Of a stretch of 64,000 nucleotides of DNA, positions 32,209 to 41,164 are shown piece after piece. A model generated the notes under the pieces. The model did not search any database and was not told the DNA's origin. It saw nothing but the letters and a program-made list of their open reading frames with translations. Numbering within the stretch: the first letter of the stretch is position 1; every line of letters begins with the position of its first letter. The DNA is from Tabrizicola sp. (GTDB lineage: Bacteria; Pseudomonadota; Alphaproteobacteria; Rhodobacterales; Rhodobacteraceae): the NCBI RefSeq assembly GCF_030373185.1, contig NZ_JAUCZH010000006.1, positions 1 through 64,000 on the forward strand, in the 5' to 3' direction. The translations under genes were made by a program, and so were the position numbers.

Positions 32209-33597
32209 TCAGGCTTCTTCGAAAAGGGCGGTCAGGACAGAGTCGAAACGGGCGATCAGGCGGTCGATCTGGCGTTTCTGCGTCGCAGGGCTGACCAGCA
32301 TCATGTTGTGGAACGGTGCGATAAGCGAGCCCCGGTTCAGAAGGCCGGTGTGGATGGCGGCCTCGACCTGTGGCTGGTGGGCGGCGGCGGCTTCGGTGCC
32401 GTTGCGCAGGGGGCCGGGGGCGCAGATGAATTCCACCCGCGCGCCGACGCGGACCACATGCCAGGGCGCGCGATGCCGGTCGATGGCCTTGCGCAGGCCC
32501 TTCGACAGCCGTTCGGCCCCGGCTTCCATACGGGCGTAGTTCTCCGGGGTCATCACCTTGTCCAGCGTGGCCACCAGACAGGCGAATTGCATCGGGTTGG
32601 CCGACAGCGTCGTTCCCATCCCCGAGCGGCCATCGGGACGCTGGGCGTTGACCTCGTTATAGCGGTCGGCGGTCGCGGGGCTAAGCCCCCAGACGGCCGT
32701 CGGCATGCCGCCTGCCACACATTTGCCGACGACAAAGATGTCGGGGCGCAGCGAATGGACCCGGGTGTAGCCGCCAAGGCCCGAGGAGATCGTATGCGTC
32801 TCGTCCATGATCAAAAGCGCGCCATAGCGCAGCGACAGCTGGCGCAAGCCGTCGTGGAACCCGGCTTCGGGCAGGACCATGCAGGAATTGGTCATGACGG
32901 GTTCGGTCAGGATCGCCGCGACATCGCCCTTGGCAAGGGCCGCCTCGACCCCGGCAAGGTCGTTGAATTCGCAGCAGACGGCGGTGGCGGTCAGATCGTT
33001 GACCTGACCCAGAAGGCCGGGGCTGGTGACGGTGGCGCCATTTTCCAGCGATACGAAGGTGTCATCCACGGTGCCATGATAGCAGCCGTTGAACACAAGG
33101 ATCTTTGGCCGCCCGGTCACGGCGCGGGCGACGCGGATGGCAAAGCGGTTGGCGTCGGTTGCGGTGGTGGCGATCTGCCAGCGGTAGGTGCCGAAACGGC
33201 CGGTCAGAAGGCGCCCGGCCTCAAGCGCGGCTTCGGTGGGGAGCATGTAGGTCAGGCCGTGGCTGGCCTGACGACGGATGGCCTTTGCCACTGGCGGCGG
33301 AGAGTGGCCGAACATGCTGCCGGTGTCGCCAAGGCAGAAATCGTCCAGCGTCACCCCGTCGATATCGGTCAGCCTTGCGCCTTCGGCCTTGGCGACCAGC
33401 GGCAGATGCGGCATCGGCCAGTCCGCCATCCAGTGCATCGGCACGCCGTTCAGAAAGGCACCGGCCCCTTCCGCCAATGCCTTGGCAGCCTTTGGGCGGG
33501 ACTTGGCATAGTGCGCCGCCTCATGCTTTGCGAAAGCCTCAAGCCGGCTCTTGTCGATGCCGGCAATCAGGGTGTCAGAGGTCATGTTGTCTGTCAT
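32209..33597 (-). CDS. Class III (PLP) aminotransferase
   Basis: 462 aa, fold type I. The PLP lysine is in FVVGKCVAGGMPTAVWG, preceded by the Asp of LLIMDETHT; the domain start has CLGDTGSMFGHSPPPV, as in glutamate-1-semialdehyde-like enzymes. Adjacent to the glutamine synthetase-like gene with a 1 bp gap and probably co-transcribed. Start ATG 33597; a second ATG at 33585 is possible. Exact substrate unknown. Confidence 0.88.
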   Translation of the reverse strand: MTDNMTSDTLIAGIDKSRLEAFAKHEAAHYAKSRPKAAKALAEGAGAFLNGVPMHWMADWPMPHLPLVAKAEGARLTDIDGVTLDDFCLGDTGSMFGHSPPPVAKAIRRQASHGLTYMLPTEAALEAGRLLTGRFGTYRWQIATTATDANRFAIRVARAVTGRPKILVFNGCYHGTVDDTFVSLENGATVTSPGLLGQVNDLTATAVCCEFNDLAGVEAALAKGDVAAILTEPVMTNSCMVLPEAGFHDGLRQLSLRYGALLIMDETHTISSGLGGYTRVHSLRPDIFVVGKCVAGGMPTAVWGLSPATADRYNEVNAQRPDGRSGMGTTLSANPMQFACLVATLDKVMTPENYARMEAGAERLSKGLRKAIDRHRAPWHVVRVGARVEFICAPGPLRNGTEAAAAHQPQVEAAIHTGLLNRGSLIAPFHNMMLVSPATQKRQIDRLIARFDSVLTALFEEA

Positions 33598-33748
33598 GAG
33601 TGTGCCCCGGGAAGCGTCCCGGTATATGCGCAATAATTTGATCAAAAGGCAAGCGCCTGCTTCCAGCACTCATGTCTGTGTTCGTCCCTCGGCCCACGAC
33701 GGCTGAGAGCAAAGCTTCGAGGGTCGGCCCGACAACGCGGAGGGAGGG

Positions 33749-34912
33749 TCAGGCCCAGCGGCCCTCGAAATCCTGAGGGACAAGAAGGTCGTGACGGCCC
33801 AGATCGGTCACCTTGCGTTCGCCGCACAGTGCCATCGAGGTGTCGAGTTCCTTCTGGATCACCTGAAGCGCCTTGGTCACTCCGGCCTGGCCCATCGCGC
33901 CCAGCCCATAGATATAAGAGCGTCCGATCATCGTGCCTTTGGCCCCAAGGGCCAGCGCCTTGAGCACATCCTGGCCAGAGCGGATGCCGCTGTCCATCCA
34001 GACCTCGACCTTGTCTCCGACCGCGTCGACGATCCCCGGCAGCGCGCGGATCGCGGAGAGCGCACCGTCCTGCTGCCGCCCGCCGTGGTTTGAAACGATG
34101 ATGGCATCAGCGCCCACCGACAGGGCGGCCTTGGCGTCCTCGGCATCGAGGATGCCTTTCAGGATGACCTTGCCCCCCCACATCTTCCGGAATTTCGCGA
34201 TGCGGTTCCAGTCAAGCGTCATGTCGAAAGCCTCGGCCGTCCAGGACGACAACGATGAGGGGTCGGTCACCCCCTTGGCATGGCCGACAATATTGCCGAA
34301 AAAGCGCCGCTTGGTGCCGAGCATCTCCAGCCCCCACGGAACTTTCGTCATCATGTTGGCAATCGAGGCGGGTGTCAGTTTCGGTGGGGCCGAGAGGCCG
34401 TTCTTCAGATCCTTGTGCCGCTGTCCAAGGATCTGAAGATCGACCGTGATCACGATGGCCGAACAATTCGCCGCACGAGCCCGGTCAAAAAGGCGGCTCA
34501 TGAAGTCCTCGTCCTTCAGGGTATAGACCTGGAACCAGAAGGGCTTGGAGCTGTGCGCGGCCACATCCTCGATCGAGCAGATCGACATGGTGGACAGGGT
34601 GTATGGCACGCCGAATTCAGCGGCCGCTCGTGCGGCCTTGATCTCGCCATCGGCGCTCTGCATGCCGGTCAGGCCCACCGGGGCAAGGGCGACGGGCATC
34701 GTCACCGGCTCTCCGATCATCGTGCTGGCGGTGCTGCGGCCCGACATGTCGACCGCCACCCGCTGGCGCAGGCGCAGCGCGGCAAAGTCCGAGCTGTTCT
34801 CGCGAAAGGTCTGCTCGGTATAGCTGCCGCTTTCCGCATAGTCGTAGAACATCCGCGGCACCCTGCGGCGATAAAGCTGCTTCAGATCCTCGATGCAGGT
34901 GATGACGGGCAT
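33749..34912 (-). CDS. lldD: FMN-dependent alpha-hydroxy-acid oxidase/dehydrogenase (LldD-type)
   Basis: 387 aa TIM-barrel flavoprotein. It has the N-terminal RMFYDYAESGSYTEQT, FMN-binding PVALAPVGLTGM and TVDLQILGQRHKDL, and the catalytic His276 in SNHGGRQQDG. It most resembles L-lactate dehydrogenase (quinone), which oxidises L-lactate to pyruvate at the membrane; other 2-hydroxy acids are possible. GGGAGG ribosome site before ATG 34912. It lies 151 bp upstream of the aminotransferase gene on the same strand, so it could head that operon. Confidence 0.88.
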   Translation of the reverse strand: MPVITCIEDLKQLYRRRVPRMFYDYAESGSYTEQTFRENSSDFAALRLRQRVAVDMSGRSTASTMIGEPVTMPVALAPVGLTGMQSADGEIKAARAAAEFGVPYTLSTMSICSIEDVAAHSSKPFWFQVYTLKDEDFMSRLFDRARAANCSAIVITVDLQILGQRHKDLKNGLSAPPKLTPASIANMMTKVPWGLEMLGTKRRFFGNIVGHAKGVTDPSSLSSWTAEAFDMTLDWNRIAKFRKMWGGKVILKGILDAEDAKAALSVGADAIIVSNHGGRQQDGALSAIRALPGIVDAVGDKVEVWMDSGIRSGQDVLKALALGAKGTMIGRSYIYGLGAMGQAGVTKALQVIQKELDTSMALCGERKVTDLGRHDLLVPQDFEGRWA

Positions 34913-34993
34913 GGGTTGCCTCCCGGATTGGTCATCTTTGTTTACCGATACGCTAGGCTTGGCGCAATGCCGGATTGCGCTTGAATATGATAC

Positions 34994-35019
34994 GATATGG
35001 AACTAGATAGTACCATATC
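34994..35019. promoter_or_regulatory. Candidate MarR operator upstream of the nitroreductase-like gene
   Basis: GATATGG...CCATATC arms, with 11 of 13 positions inverted over 26 bp, all A/T-rich. It ends 20 bp before the start of the downstream gene and overlaps the region expected for the promoter (a TATGAT at 34986-34991 could be the -10). A MarR-family gene is the second gene of this unit, so it is the natural ligand. Confidence 0.6.
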
Positions 35020-35038
35020 AAATCAAATGGAGCCCGAG

Positions 35039-36181
35039 ATGACCTTTTCCCGCCGCAAGACCCTTGCCCTTGTCGGAGGTGGCGTGATCCTTGCCGCCAC
35101 CGCGAGCCTTGGCACGATCGCCACCCGCAAGACCCGGACTGCGGGCCTGCCATGGACCGTGGCCGGGCAGGGCGAGGATGCCCGCCACCGCGCGCTGTCC
35201 TATGCGCTTCTGGCGCCGAACCCGCACAACCGGCAGCCTTGGCTGGTGGATCTGCGCAGCCCGGGCGAGGTGATGCTGTATGTCGATACGGCAAGGCTGT
35301 TGCCCCACACCGATCCGTTCAGCCGCCAGATCACCATCGGGCTGGGCTGCTTTCTGGAACTGCTGCGCATGGCAGCCAGCCATGACGGCCAGCGGGTGAC
35401 GATCACCCCGTTCCCGGAAGGCCATGACGACAACGCGCTGGATGCCCGCCCGGTCGCGCGGGCGGTCTTCTCGGCTGACCCTTCGGTGACGCCTGACCCG
35501 TTGTTCGCGCATGTGATGCAGCGCCGTTCCAACAAGGAGCCCTATGACACGGCCCGCCCGCTGCCAGACGACACGCTGGCGCGGCTGGCCGTAGCGCAGC
35601 ATGGCCTCTTTGGCGGCACCATTGCGGAAGACGAGGTTGCCCGCTGGCGCAGCTTTAGCCGGGAAGCGCTGCGGATCGAGATCGAGACCCCGCATACCTA
35701 TCGGGAATCGGTGGATCTGTTCCGCATCGGCCGGGACGAGGTGGATGCAAACCCGGACGGGATCGACTTCGGCGGTCCATTGTTCGAAGTGATGGCGGCG
35801 ACGGGTCTCTTCACCCGTGAAGCGGCGCTGGATACCACGTCGCAGGCCTACAAGGCGGGGCTTGATGCCGTCTACGCCAATACGGATACGGCCATGGGCC
35901 ATGTCTGGCTGGTCACGCCGGGAAATTCCCGCCCCGACCAGATTGCCGCCGGGGCCGACTGGCTGCGGGTGAACCTTGCGGCCACCGGGGCCGGGGTGGC
36001 GTTTCAGCCCTTGTCGCAAGCATTGCAGGAATACCCCGAGATGGCCGAGCTGTACGCCGATCTGCACGCAAGGCTTGCGCCGGGCGGTGGGACGGTTCAG
36101 ATGTTGGCCCGCATCGGCTACGGTCCCGAGGTGGCCCCAAGCCCGCGCTGGCCATTGGAGGCGAAGATCCTGGATGCCTGA
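35039..36181 (+). CDS. Tat-exported nitroreductase-like (Acg-family) protein
   Basis: 380 aa. The N-terminus MTFSRRKTLALVGGGVILAA is a twin-arginine signal, so export to the periplasm in folded form with its flavin is likely. The nitroreductase-like fold is indicated by ALLAPNPHNRQPWLVDL, MQRRSNKEPYD and the C-terminal QALQEYPEM region. The ATG at 35039 is preceded by GGAG. The coding end overlaps the marR start by 8 bp. Reductase activity and substrate are inference from the family. Confidence 0.8.
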   Translation: MTFSRRKTLALVGGGVILAATASLGTIATRKTRTAGLPWTVAGQGEDARHRALSYALLAPNPHNRQPWLVDLRSPGEVMLYVDTARLLPHTDPFSRQITIGLGCFLELLRMAASHDGQRVTITPFPEGHDDNALDARPVARAVFSADPSVTPDPLFAHVMQRRSNKEPYDTARPLPDDTLARLAVAQHGLFGGTIAEDEVARWRSFSREALRIEIETPHTYRESVDLFRIGRDEVDANPDGIDFGGPLFEVMAATGLFTREAALDTTSQAYKAGLDAVYANTDTAMGHVWLVTPGNSRPDQIAAGADWLRVNLAATGAGVAFQPLSQALQEYPEMAELYADLHARLAPGGGTVQMLARIGYGPEVAPSPRWPLEAKILDA

Positions 36182-36638
36182 CCGACTGCCCACCCCGGAA
36201 GACACGTTCTATGCCTTTTTTCTGGAGGTGGGCATCCTTGCGCAGCTGAGCCGGGCCTTGTTCGAGACCCGACTGCCCCCCGGCTTTACCCTGCCGCAGT
36301 TTTCAGTCCTGAACCATCTGGTCCGCGTGAAGGATGGCCGCACCCCGCTGGAGCTTGCCCGGGCGTTTCAGGTGCCGAAAACCTCGATGACGCACAGTCT
36401 TGCGGTGCTGGAGCGGCACAGCCTGATCGAGATGCGGCCAAACCCGCGCGACGGGCGGTCAAAATGCGTCTTCATCACCGACGCGGGCCGCGCCTTCCGG
36501 CAGCAGGCTCTGGCCGCGGTAACCCCGGACATGGCCACACTTGCCACCCGCTTTCCTGCGGATCGGCTGGCGGAGGCCTTGCCCGCATTGACCGGGCTGC
36601 GTCAGATCATGGATGCGATGCGCGACCCGGTGGAGTGA
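36174..36638 (+). CDS. MarR-family transcriptional regulator
   Basis: 154 aa with the winged HTH at about 45-100: LARAFQVPKTSMTHSLAVLERHSLIEMRPNPRDGRSKCVFIT; the DGR wing motif is intact. The ATG at 36174 lies inside the end of the preceding gene, so translation is coupled. It presumably represses its own two-gene unit through the palindrome at 34994-35019. Ends 10 bp from the convergent trpA. Confidence 0.9.
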   Translation: MPDRLPTPEDTFYAFFLEVGILAQLSRALFETRLPPGFTLPQFSVLNHLVRVKDGRTPLELARAFQVPKTSMTHSLAVLERHSLIEMRPNPRDGRSKCVFITDAGRAFRQQALAAVTPDMATLATRFPADRLAEALPALTGLRQIMDAMRDPVE

Positions 36639-36647
36639 GGCCGGGCT

Positions 36648-37439
36648 TCACGCCGAATGGGCGCCTGCGGCAAGGGCCGCAACCTTGGCCAGCACCTCTG
36701 CCACCGGCACGCCGGCGCCGATATCCTTGACGATTGCCGACCCCACCACGCAACCATCCGCGACCGATGCAATCGTGCGCGCGGCCTCGGGGGTGTTGAT
36801 GCCGAAGCCGACGATCACCGGCAGGTCGGTGGACCGCTTGATCCGCGCCACTTCTGGCCCCACATCGGTGGCCTGCGCGACCGCCGCCCCGGTGATCCCG
36901 GTGATCGAGACATAGTAGACAAAGCCCGAGGTATTTTGCAGCACCTTCGGCAGACGCTTGTCATCGGTCGTGGGCGTGGCAAGGCGGATGAAGTTGAGCC
37001 CGGCCTTCTGGGCGGGGATGCACAGCTCGTCATCCTCTTCCGGCGGCAGGTCCACCACGATCAGCCCGTCGATCCCGGCAGCAATCGCGTCTTTCAGGAA
37101 CCGGTCCACGCCGCGCGAATAGATCGGGTTGTAATAGCCCATCAGCACGATCGGCGTGCTGTTGTCGCCAGCGCGGAAGGCGCGGACCATGGCAAGAACC
37201 TTGTCCATCGTCATGCCCGCTTCCAGCGCGCGCTGGCCTGCGGCCTGAATGGTCGGGCCATCTGCCATCGGATCGGTGAAGGGCATGCCAAGTTCGATGA
37301 CATCCACCCCTGCTGTGGGCAGGCCCTGCATCACGGCCAGGCTGGTCGCCTCATCCGGGTCGCCGCCCATGATATAGGCGACGAAGGCCTTCTTCCCCTC
37401 GGCCTTCAGCCGCGCGAAGGTGGTGTCGATGCGTGTCAT
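36648..37439 (-). CDS. trpA: Tryptophan synthase alpha subunit
   Basis: 263 aa, TIM barrel. It releases indole from indole-3-glycerol phosphate for the beta subunit. Catalytic Glu49 and Asp60 are both present in [16 protein letters not shown]. Other marks: [28 protein letters not shown] with the phosphate-binding loop VVGSAIVK. The ATG at 37439 follows GGGGGCC. trpB is not in the window, so trpA is separate here. Confidence 0.96.
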   Translation of the reverse strand: MTRIDTTFARLKAEGKKAFVAYIMGGDPDEATSLAVMQGLPTAGVDVIELGMPFTDPMADGPTIQAAGQRALEAGMTMDKVLAMVRAFRAGDNSTPIVLMGYYNPIYSRGVDRFLKDAIAAGIDGLIVVDLPPEEDDELCIPAQKAGLNFIRLATPTTDDKRLPKVLQNTSGFVYYVSITGITGAAVAQATDVGPEVARIKRSTDLPVIVGFGINTPEAARTIASVADGCVVGSAIVKDIGAGVPVAEVLAKVAALAAGAHSA

Positions 37440-37527
37440 GAAGGCCCCCTGCAGATCCGCCCCCATGTGCCACGGCGAACATGGGAAAATCAATGGGGGC
37501 TGCAGAGCAAGCTGACAGCGTTCGATT

Positions 37528-37941
37528 TCACGCCGGCGGGTGCCACGGGGCCGAAATCATCCAGTGGGTTCCGAACTTGTCTTTCACCATGCCGAACCCG
37601 TCCGAAAAGAAGGTCGGTTGGTAGGGCATGACCACCGCGCCACCATCAGCCAGCACTGCAAAAACCCGCCGCGCTTCGGCATCTGTCCCTGCCTCATGGC
37701 TGATTGACACCGCGGCCTGCGGATCGCCGCCCTCACCCGGCGGAAAGTCCGATGCCATCAGGCTGCGCCCACCCAGCCGCAGCGTCGAATGCATGACAAG
37801 CGGAGAGGCCCGCAACTCAGGCGGGGCGTCCGGCATGTCGCCATAGCCCATGACCTCAAGCTCGCCGCCAAACACCTGTTGGTAGGCCTCCATCGCCGTA
37901 CGGCAATTGCCCTGAAAATGGATGTAGGGATCAAAACTCAT
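37528..37941 (-). CDS. VOC-family (PhnB-like) protein
   Basis: 137 aa glyoxalase/bleomycin-resistance fold, with [24 protein letters not shown] at the start and the C-terminal [16 protein letters not shown] that closes PhnB-like members. GGAGGTGG gives a perfect start at 37941. Divergent from ychF, sharing a 108 bp promoter region. Function not known; members are not real methyltransferases despite some annotations. Confidence 0.85.
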   Translation of the reverse strand: MSFDPYIHFQGNCRTAMEAYQQVFGGELEVMGYGDMPDAPPELRASPLVMHSTLRLGGRSLMASDFPPGEGGDPQAAVSISHEAGTDAEARRVFAVLADGGAVVMPYQPTFFSDGFGMVKDKFGTHWMISAPWHPPA

Positions 37942-38049
37942 CGCCACCTCCTCTGTTTTGCCAAGGTTACGCCCATGGCCCGAGTCGGGGAACCTTGATC
38001 CTTTGCCGCGCGGCCCGTAGAAGCGCCCGGTCGCCAACTGGAGGGCATC

Positions 38050-39147
38050 ATGGGTTTCAAGATGGGCATCGTCGGGCTGCCGAATGTGGGCAAGTCCACG
38101 CTCTTCAATGCGCTGACGCGGACGGCGGCGGCGCAGGCGGCCAATTTCCCGTTCTGCACGATCGAGCCGAACGTGGGCGAGGTGGCGGTGCCGGATCCGC
38201 GGCTGGACAAGCTGGCGGCGATTGCGGGGTCAAAGCAGATCATCCCGACCCGGATGACCTTTGTCGATATCGCGGGCCTGGTGCGCGGCGCATCGAAAGG
38301 GGAGGGGCTGGGCAACCAGTTCCTTGCCAACATCCGTGAATGTGACGCCATCGCCCATGTGCTGCGCTGTTTTGAAGATGGCGACATCACCCATGTCGAA
38401 GGCAGGATCGACCCGGTCGCTGATGCCGAAACGATCGAGACAGAACTTATGCTGGCCGATCTGGACAGCGTTGAACGCCGCCGCGCCAACCTGGCGCGCA
38501 AGATGAAGGGCGGCGACAAGGAATCTGCCGATCAGGACCGGCTGCTGGCGCTGGCGCAAGTGGCGCTGGAGGCGGGCAAGCCCGCCCGCACGGTTGAAGT
38601 CTCGGACGATGATCAGAAGCCGTGGCGGATGCTGCAACTGCTGACCTCAAAGCCGGTGCTTTATGTCTGCAACGTCGAGGAAGCCTCGGCTGCCAGCGGC
38701 AACAGCCAATCGGCCCGGGTGGCCGAGATGGCGGCACGGCAAGGTGCGGCATCGGTGGTGATCAGCGCGCGGATCGAGGAAGAGATCAGCCAGTTGGCCG
38801 AGGATGAGGCCGCGATGTTCCTTGAAGAGATGGGCCTGCACGAGGCCGGGCTCGACCGGCTGATCAAGGCGGGCTACGCACTTCTGGGTTTGCAGACCTA
38901 TTTCACGGTTGGCCCGAAAGAGGCCCGGGCCTGGACGATCCTGAAAGGCACACTTGCCCCGCAGGCGGCCGGGGTGATCCACGGTGATTTCGAAAAGGGC
39001 TTCATCCGCGCCGAAACGGTTGCCTATGACGACTACATCGCCGGGAAGGGCGAGGCCGGCGCCAAAGAGGCCGGAAAGTTCCGGGTCGAAGGCAAGACCT
39101 ATGAGGTCAAGGACGGCGACGTCCTGCATTTCCTGTTCAGCGGCTGA
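38050..39147 (+). CDS. ychF: Redox-regulated ATPase/GTPase YchF
   Basis: 365 aa Obg-type P-loop protein. G1 is GLPNVGKST, G3 is DIAGLVRGASKGEGLGNQFL, and the NxxE motif (here YVCNVEEAS) that gives YchF its ATP preference is present. A coiled helical domain follows and a C-terminal TGS domain ends in VEGKTYEVKDGDVLHFLF. It binds ribosomes and modulates translation and oxidative stress. Stand-alone gene. Confidence 0.96.
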   Translation: MGFKMGIVGLPNVGKSTLFNALTRTAAAQAANFPFCTIEPNVGEVAVPDPRLDKLAAIAGSKQIIPTRMTFVDIAGLVRGASKGEGLGNQFLANIRECDAIAHVLRCFEDGDITHVEGRIDPVADAETIETELMLADLDSVERRRANLARKMKGGDKESADQDRLLALAQVALEAGKPARTVEVSDDDQKPWRMLQLLTSKPVLYVCNVEEASAASGNSQSARVAEMAARQGAASVVISARIEEEISQLAEDEAAMFLEEMGLHEAGLDRLIKAGYALLGLQTYFTVGPKEARAWTILKGTLAPQAAGVIHGDFEKGFIRAETVAYDDYIAGKGEAGAKEAGKFRVEGKTYEVKDGDVLHFLFSG

Positions 39148-39397
39148 GCTAGTCCCGGCATCACCGCAAGAACTTTGCGCCTCTATCCGGTCCGGCCCGG
39201 CGCGACCATGCAGGTAACTCCGCGACCCGTGCTGACACAAGGCCAGAGCCAGCATGTTGCCCGCGCCGAAGGCCGGACGGCGTGGCAATCGGCCCTTCGC
39301 AGCGCCAAAACCTGCAACTTCCTGTTTTCAGTGATACGCCGTGAGGGGCCTAGGTTTCCCCTTGCCCCCGCCCGGCATCCTCAATAAACAAGCCAGC

Positions 39398-39485
39398 GGA
39401 GTGGTGGCCGAGTGGTCGAAGGCACACCCCTGCTAAGGGTGCAGACGGCAACGTCTCGAGGGTTCGAATCCCTTCCACTCCGCCA
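39398..39485 (+). tRNA. tRNA-Ser (anticodon GCT)
   Basis: 88 nt including the encoded CCA. Acceptor stem GGAGTGG/CCACTCC, D-arm GCCGAGTGGTCGAAGGC, anticodon stem CACCC/GGGTG with loop CTGCTAA (GCT anticodon at 39432-39434), a long variable arm as in class II tRNAs, and the T-arm with GGTTCGAATCC. Reads serine AGC/AGU. A T7 run at 39523-39529 may end the transcript. Confidence 0.95.
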
Positions 39486-39654
39486 TAACATCTTAATATC
39501 GCACGATTTTTCCGATCACGCCTTTTTTTCCCGCGTTTCCGGGGGTTAGGCGGGCAGTTCCCCGACGGAGACGCTCCGACCCCTCTCCATTCCCTGCAAA
39601 TCCGCCTCGCGTCTCCGCGGGCTGCGGGTCCCGTTCGGTTTGCCCGCGCACGAA

Positions 39655-39838
39655 GAACAGGGAATTATCAGGGAATTTCGGTTTTCCAGAGCCATTCTCG
39701 GGATTTTCCACCCTGAATCCTCGCGCGTTTTCCGTGGGTTACGGCCGAATTCCCTGCTCCTCAGGAACAGGGAATTTAAATCAGCGGAACAAGGAATTAA
39801 ATTCCGCCGAACAGGGAAAGAATTGGGAAGAACAGGGA
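39655..39838 (+). repeat. Array of AACAGGGAATT-like short repeats
   Basis: The core A(A/T)CAGGGAA recurs at 39655-39666, 39668-39677, 39765-39776, 39809-39817 and 39830-39838; a variant AACAAGGAATT lies at 39788-39798. Inverted copies occur at 39748-39757 (AATTCCCTG) and about 39589-39597. The AATTCCCTG at 39749 and CAGGGAATT at 39768 form a hairpin. Spacing is irregular, so this is neither a CRISPR nor a simple tandem repeat. Confidence 0.65.
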
Positions 39839-39911
39839 AGCGCTGGTTTGAGGCGATGCACGGTCGGCAGGAGGACTTGGCACCTTCAAGGATGGTGCAA
39901 AACTAGCCCGG

Positions 39912-40085
39912 TGTCACCCGATCTGGAAGAGCCTCGCCTGGGAGCGCATCTCGGAAACCGTCTACATGCTCCACAACGGACAGGGGGCGGCGACGCTCGG
40001 CCTCGTGCTTGGGCTCATGGCGCTCGGCGTGCCGGCGATGGGCGCGATCGGCGTCCTGATCTGGCTTGCCGGGCGGCGAGGGCAG
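39912..40085 (+). pseudogene. Fragment of a PepSY-type membrane protein
   Basis: One frame reads WKSLAWERISETVYMLHNGQ then GAATLGLVLGLMALGVPAMG and AIGVLIWLAGRR, which resembles the transmembrane segment of PepSY-associated membrane proteins (the type fused to flavodoxin/reductase domains). Nothing homologous continues on either side: upstream is the repeat array, downstream the 3' end of a LysR gene. I take it as a remnant left by a deletion; recognition is from memory only. Confidence 0.4.
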
Positions 40086-40114
40086 CCGCGCGCGCATGTT
40101 GGCCCTTTGCGTTG

Positions 40115-41065
40115 TCAACGCGCGGCGGGCGATGCGGCCATGTCTTGGTCCGTGCCTTCGCGGGCGGGTTCGGGCAACTTGCTGATCGTGTCCCTTAGAA
40201 TCCGGCGCAGCCAAAGGCTGGCCGCATCGGCTTCATGTGCCATGGGCCAGACGGCTTTCATCGCGTAACTGGGCACCTCGACAGGCAGCGCCTGGTACCT
40301 GCACAGGGCCCGTACCATAGCAAGTTCCGCAAAGCGCTGCGGCACGGCGGCAACGAGGTCGCTTTCTGCCAGGATCGGAAGCAAAGACATGAAGTTCGTA
40401 ACCATGACAGCCACGCGCCTGCGCAGGCCCTGACGCGCCAGCGCCGCATCCACCGGCCCCGCGAACCCTTCCGCCCGCGGCGACACCAGCGCCTGCGGAA
40501 GCTTCAGAAAATCCTCCATTGGCATTGGCCGCGACAGCGCCGGGTGATCGTGCCGCGCCATCAAAACGAAGCGGTCTTGGAACAGCACCTGCCAGCGGAG
40601 CGGCCCCGACGTCTCCGGTGCGCCCATCAGCGCAAGGTCCATTCCTCCTGCCGCTACAGCATCTCGCGGCGGTGGCACCACCTTGATCCGGCAATGCGGC
40701 GCTTCGCGGGTCACCTGAGCGATCAGACCTGGCAATATCAACACCTGCCCAAGGTCGCTTGATCCCAGAACGAAGTCGCGTGCCGCCCGGGACGGATCGA
40801 ACAGCGCGGGTGACAGCACGGCCTCCACCCGATCCAGAATAGCGCGCAGTTCGGGAAGCAGCAGACTGCCGCGGGGTGTTGGCATCAGGCGATTTCCGTG
40901 GCGCGCCAGCAGCGGGTCGCCGAACAAATCGCGCGCGCGGCGCAGCCCCTGCGACACTGCAGGCTGCGACAACCCCAGGGTTTGCGCCGCCCGTGAGGCA
41001 GACCCCTCACGGAGAACGGCCTCGACAAGGCGGAGCAGGTTCAGGTCGACGCGGCGCAAATCCAT
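40115..41065 (-). CDS. LysR-family transcriptional regulator
   Basis: 316 aa. Complete HTH at residues 5-65 (LNLLRLVEAVLREGSASRAAQTLGLSQPAVSQGLRRAR), then a NodD/LinR-type effector domain (RDFVLGSSDLGQVLILPGL). The gene is divergent from the DUF4345 gene at 41165; the 99 bp between them contain a TTAT/ATAA inverted repeat. It likely controls that gene. The C-terminus reaches the PepSY remnant. Confidence 0.9.
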   Translation of the reverse strand: MDLRRVDLNLLRLVEAVLREGSASRAAQTLGLSQPAVSQGLRRARDLFGDPLLARHGNRLMPTPRGSLLLPELRAILDRVEAVLSPALFDPSRAARDFVLGSSDLGQVLILPGLIAQVTREAPHCRIKVVPPPRDAVAAGGMDLALMGAPETSGPLRWQVLFQDRFVLMARHDHPALSRPMPMEDFLKLPQALVSPRAEGFAGPVDAALARQGLRRRVAVMVTNFMSLLPILAESDLVAAVPQRFAELAMVRALCRYQALPVEVPSYAMKAVWPMAHEADAASLWLRRILRDTISKLPEPAREGTDQDMAASPAAR

Positions 41066-41074
41066 AATCAGTAC

Positions 41075-41086
41075 TTATAATGATAA
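41075..41086. promoter_or_regulatory. Candidate LysR-box in the LysR/DUF4345 intergenic region
   Basis: TTAT-AATG-ATAA, an A/T-rich inverted repeat 10 bp before the LysR start, followed by TTGACA at 41087-41092, which could be a -35 for the divergent gene although no clear -10 follows. LysR proteins bind T-N11-A type dyads in such regions. Confidence 0.35.
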
Positions 41087-41164
41087 TTGACAACATGCGT
41101 CTATACGCAATCGCCACGGCTGCTAGACTCCAGAGCCGACAGGACACTCACGGGGACCACGATC

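Larger units (their letters stand above)
39486..40114. other. Gene-poor region downstream of tRNA-Ser
   Basis: About 630 bp. It has a T-run (39523-39529) after the tRNA, an array of AACAGGGAATT-like repeats (39655-39838) and a fragment of a PepSY-type membrane protein (39912-40085). No intact gene. The tRNA 3' end is not duplicated anywhere in this stretch that I can see, so no integrated element with an att repeat is supported. Confidence 0.6.

Noticed and set aside
39655-39838. Possible CRISPR array
   Set aside because: Repeat cores are only ~10 bp, spacing is irregular, some copies are inverted, and no cas genes are nearby.
39398-40114. tRNA-Ser as the integration site of a mobile element
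   Set aside because: No integrase gene and no duplicated tRNA 3' end were found in the following sequence.
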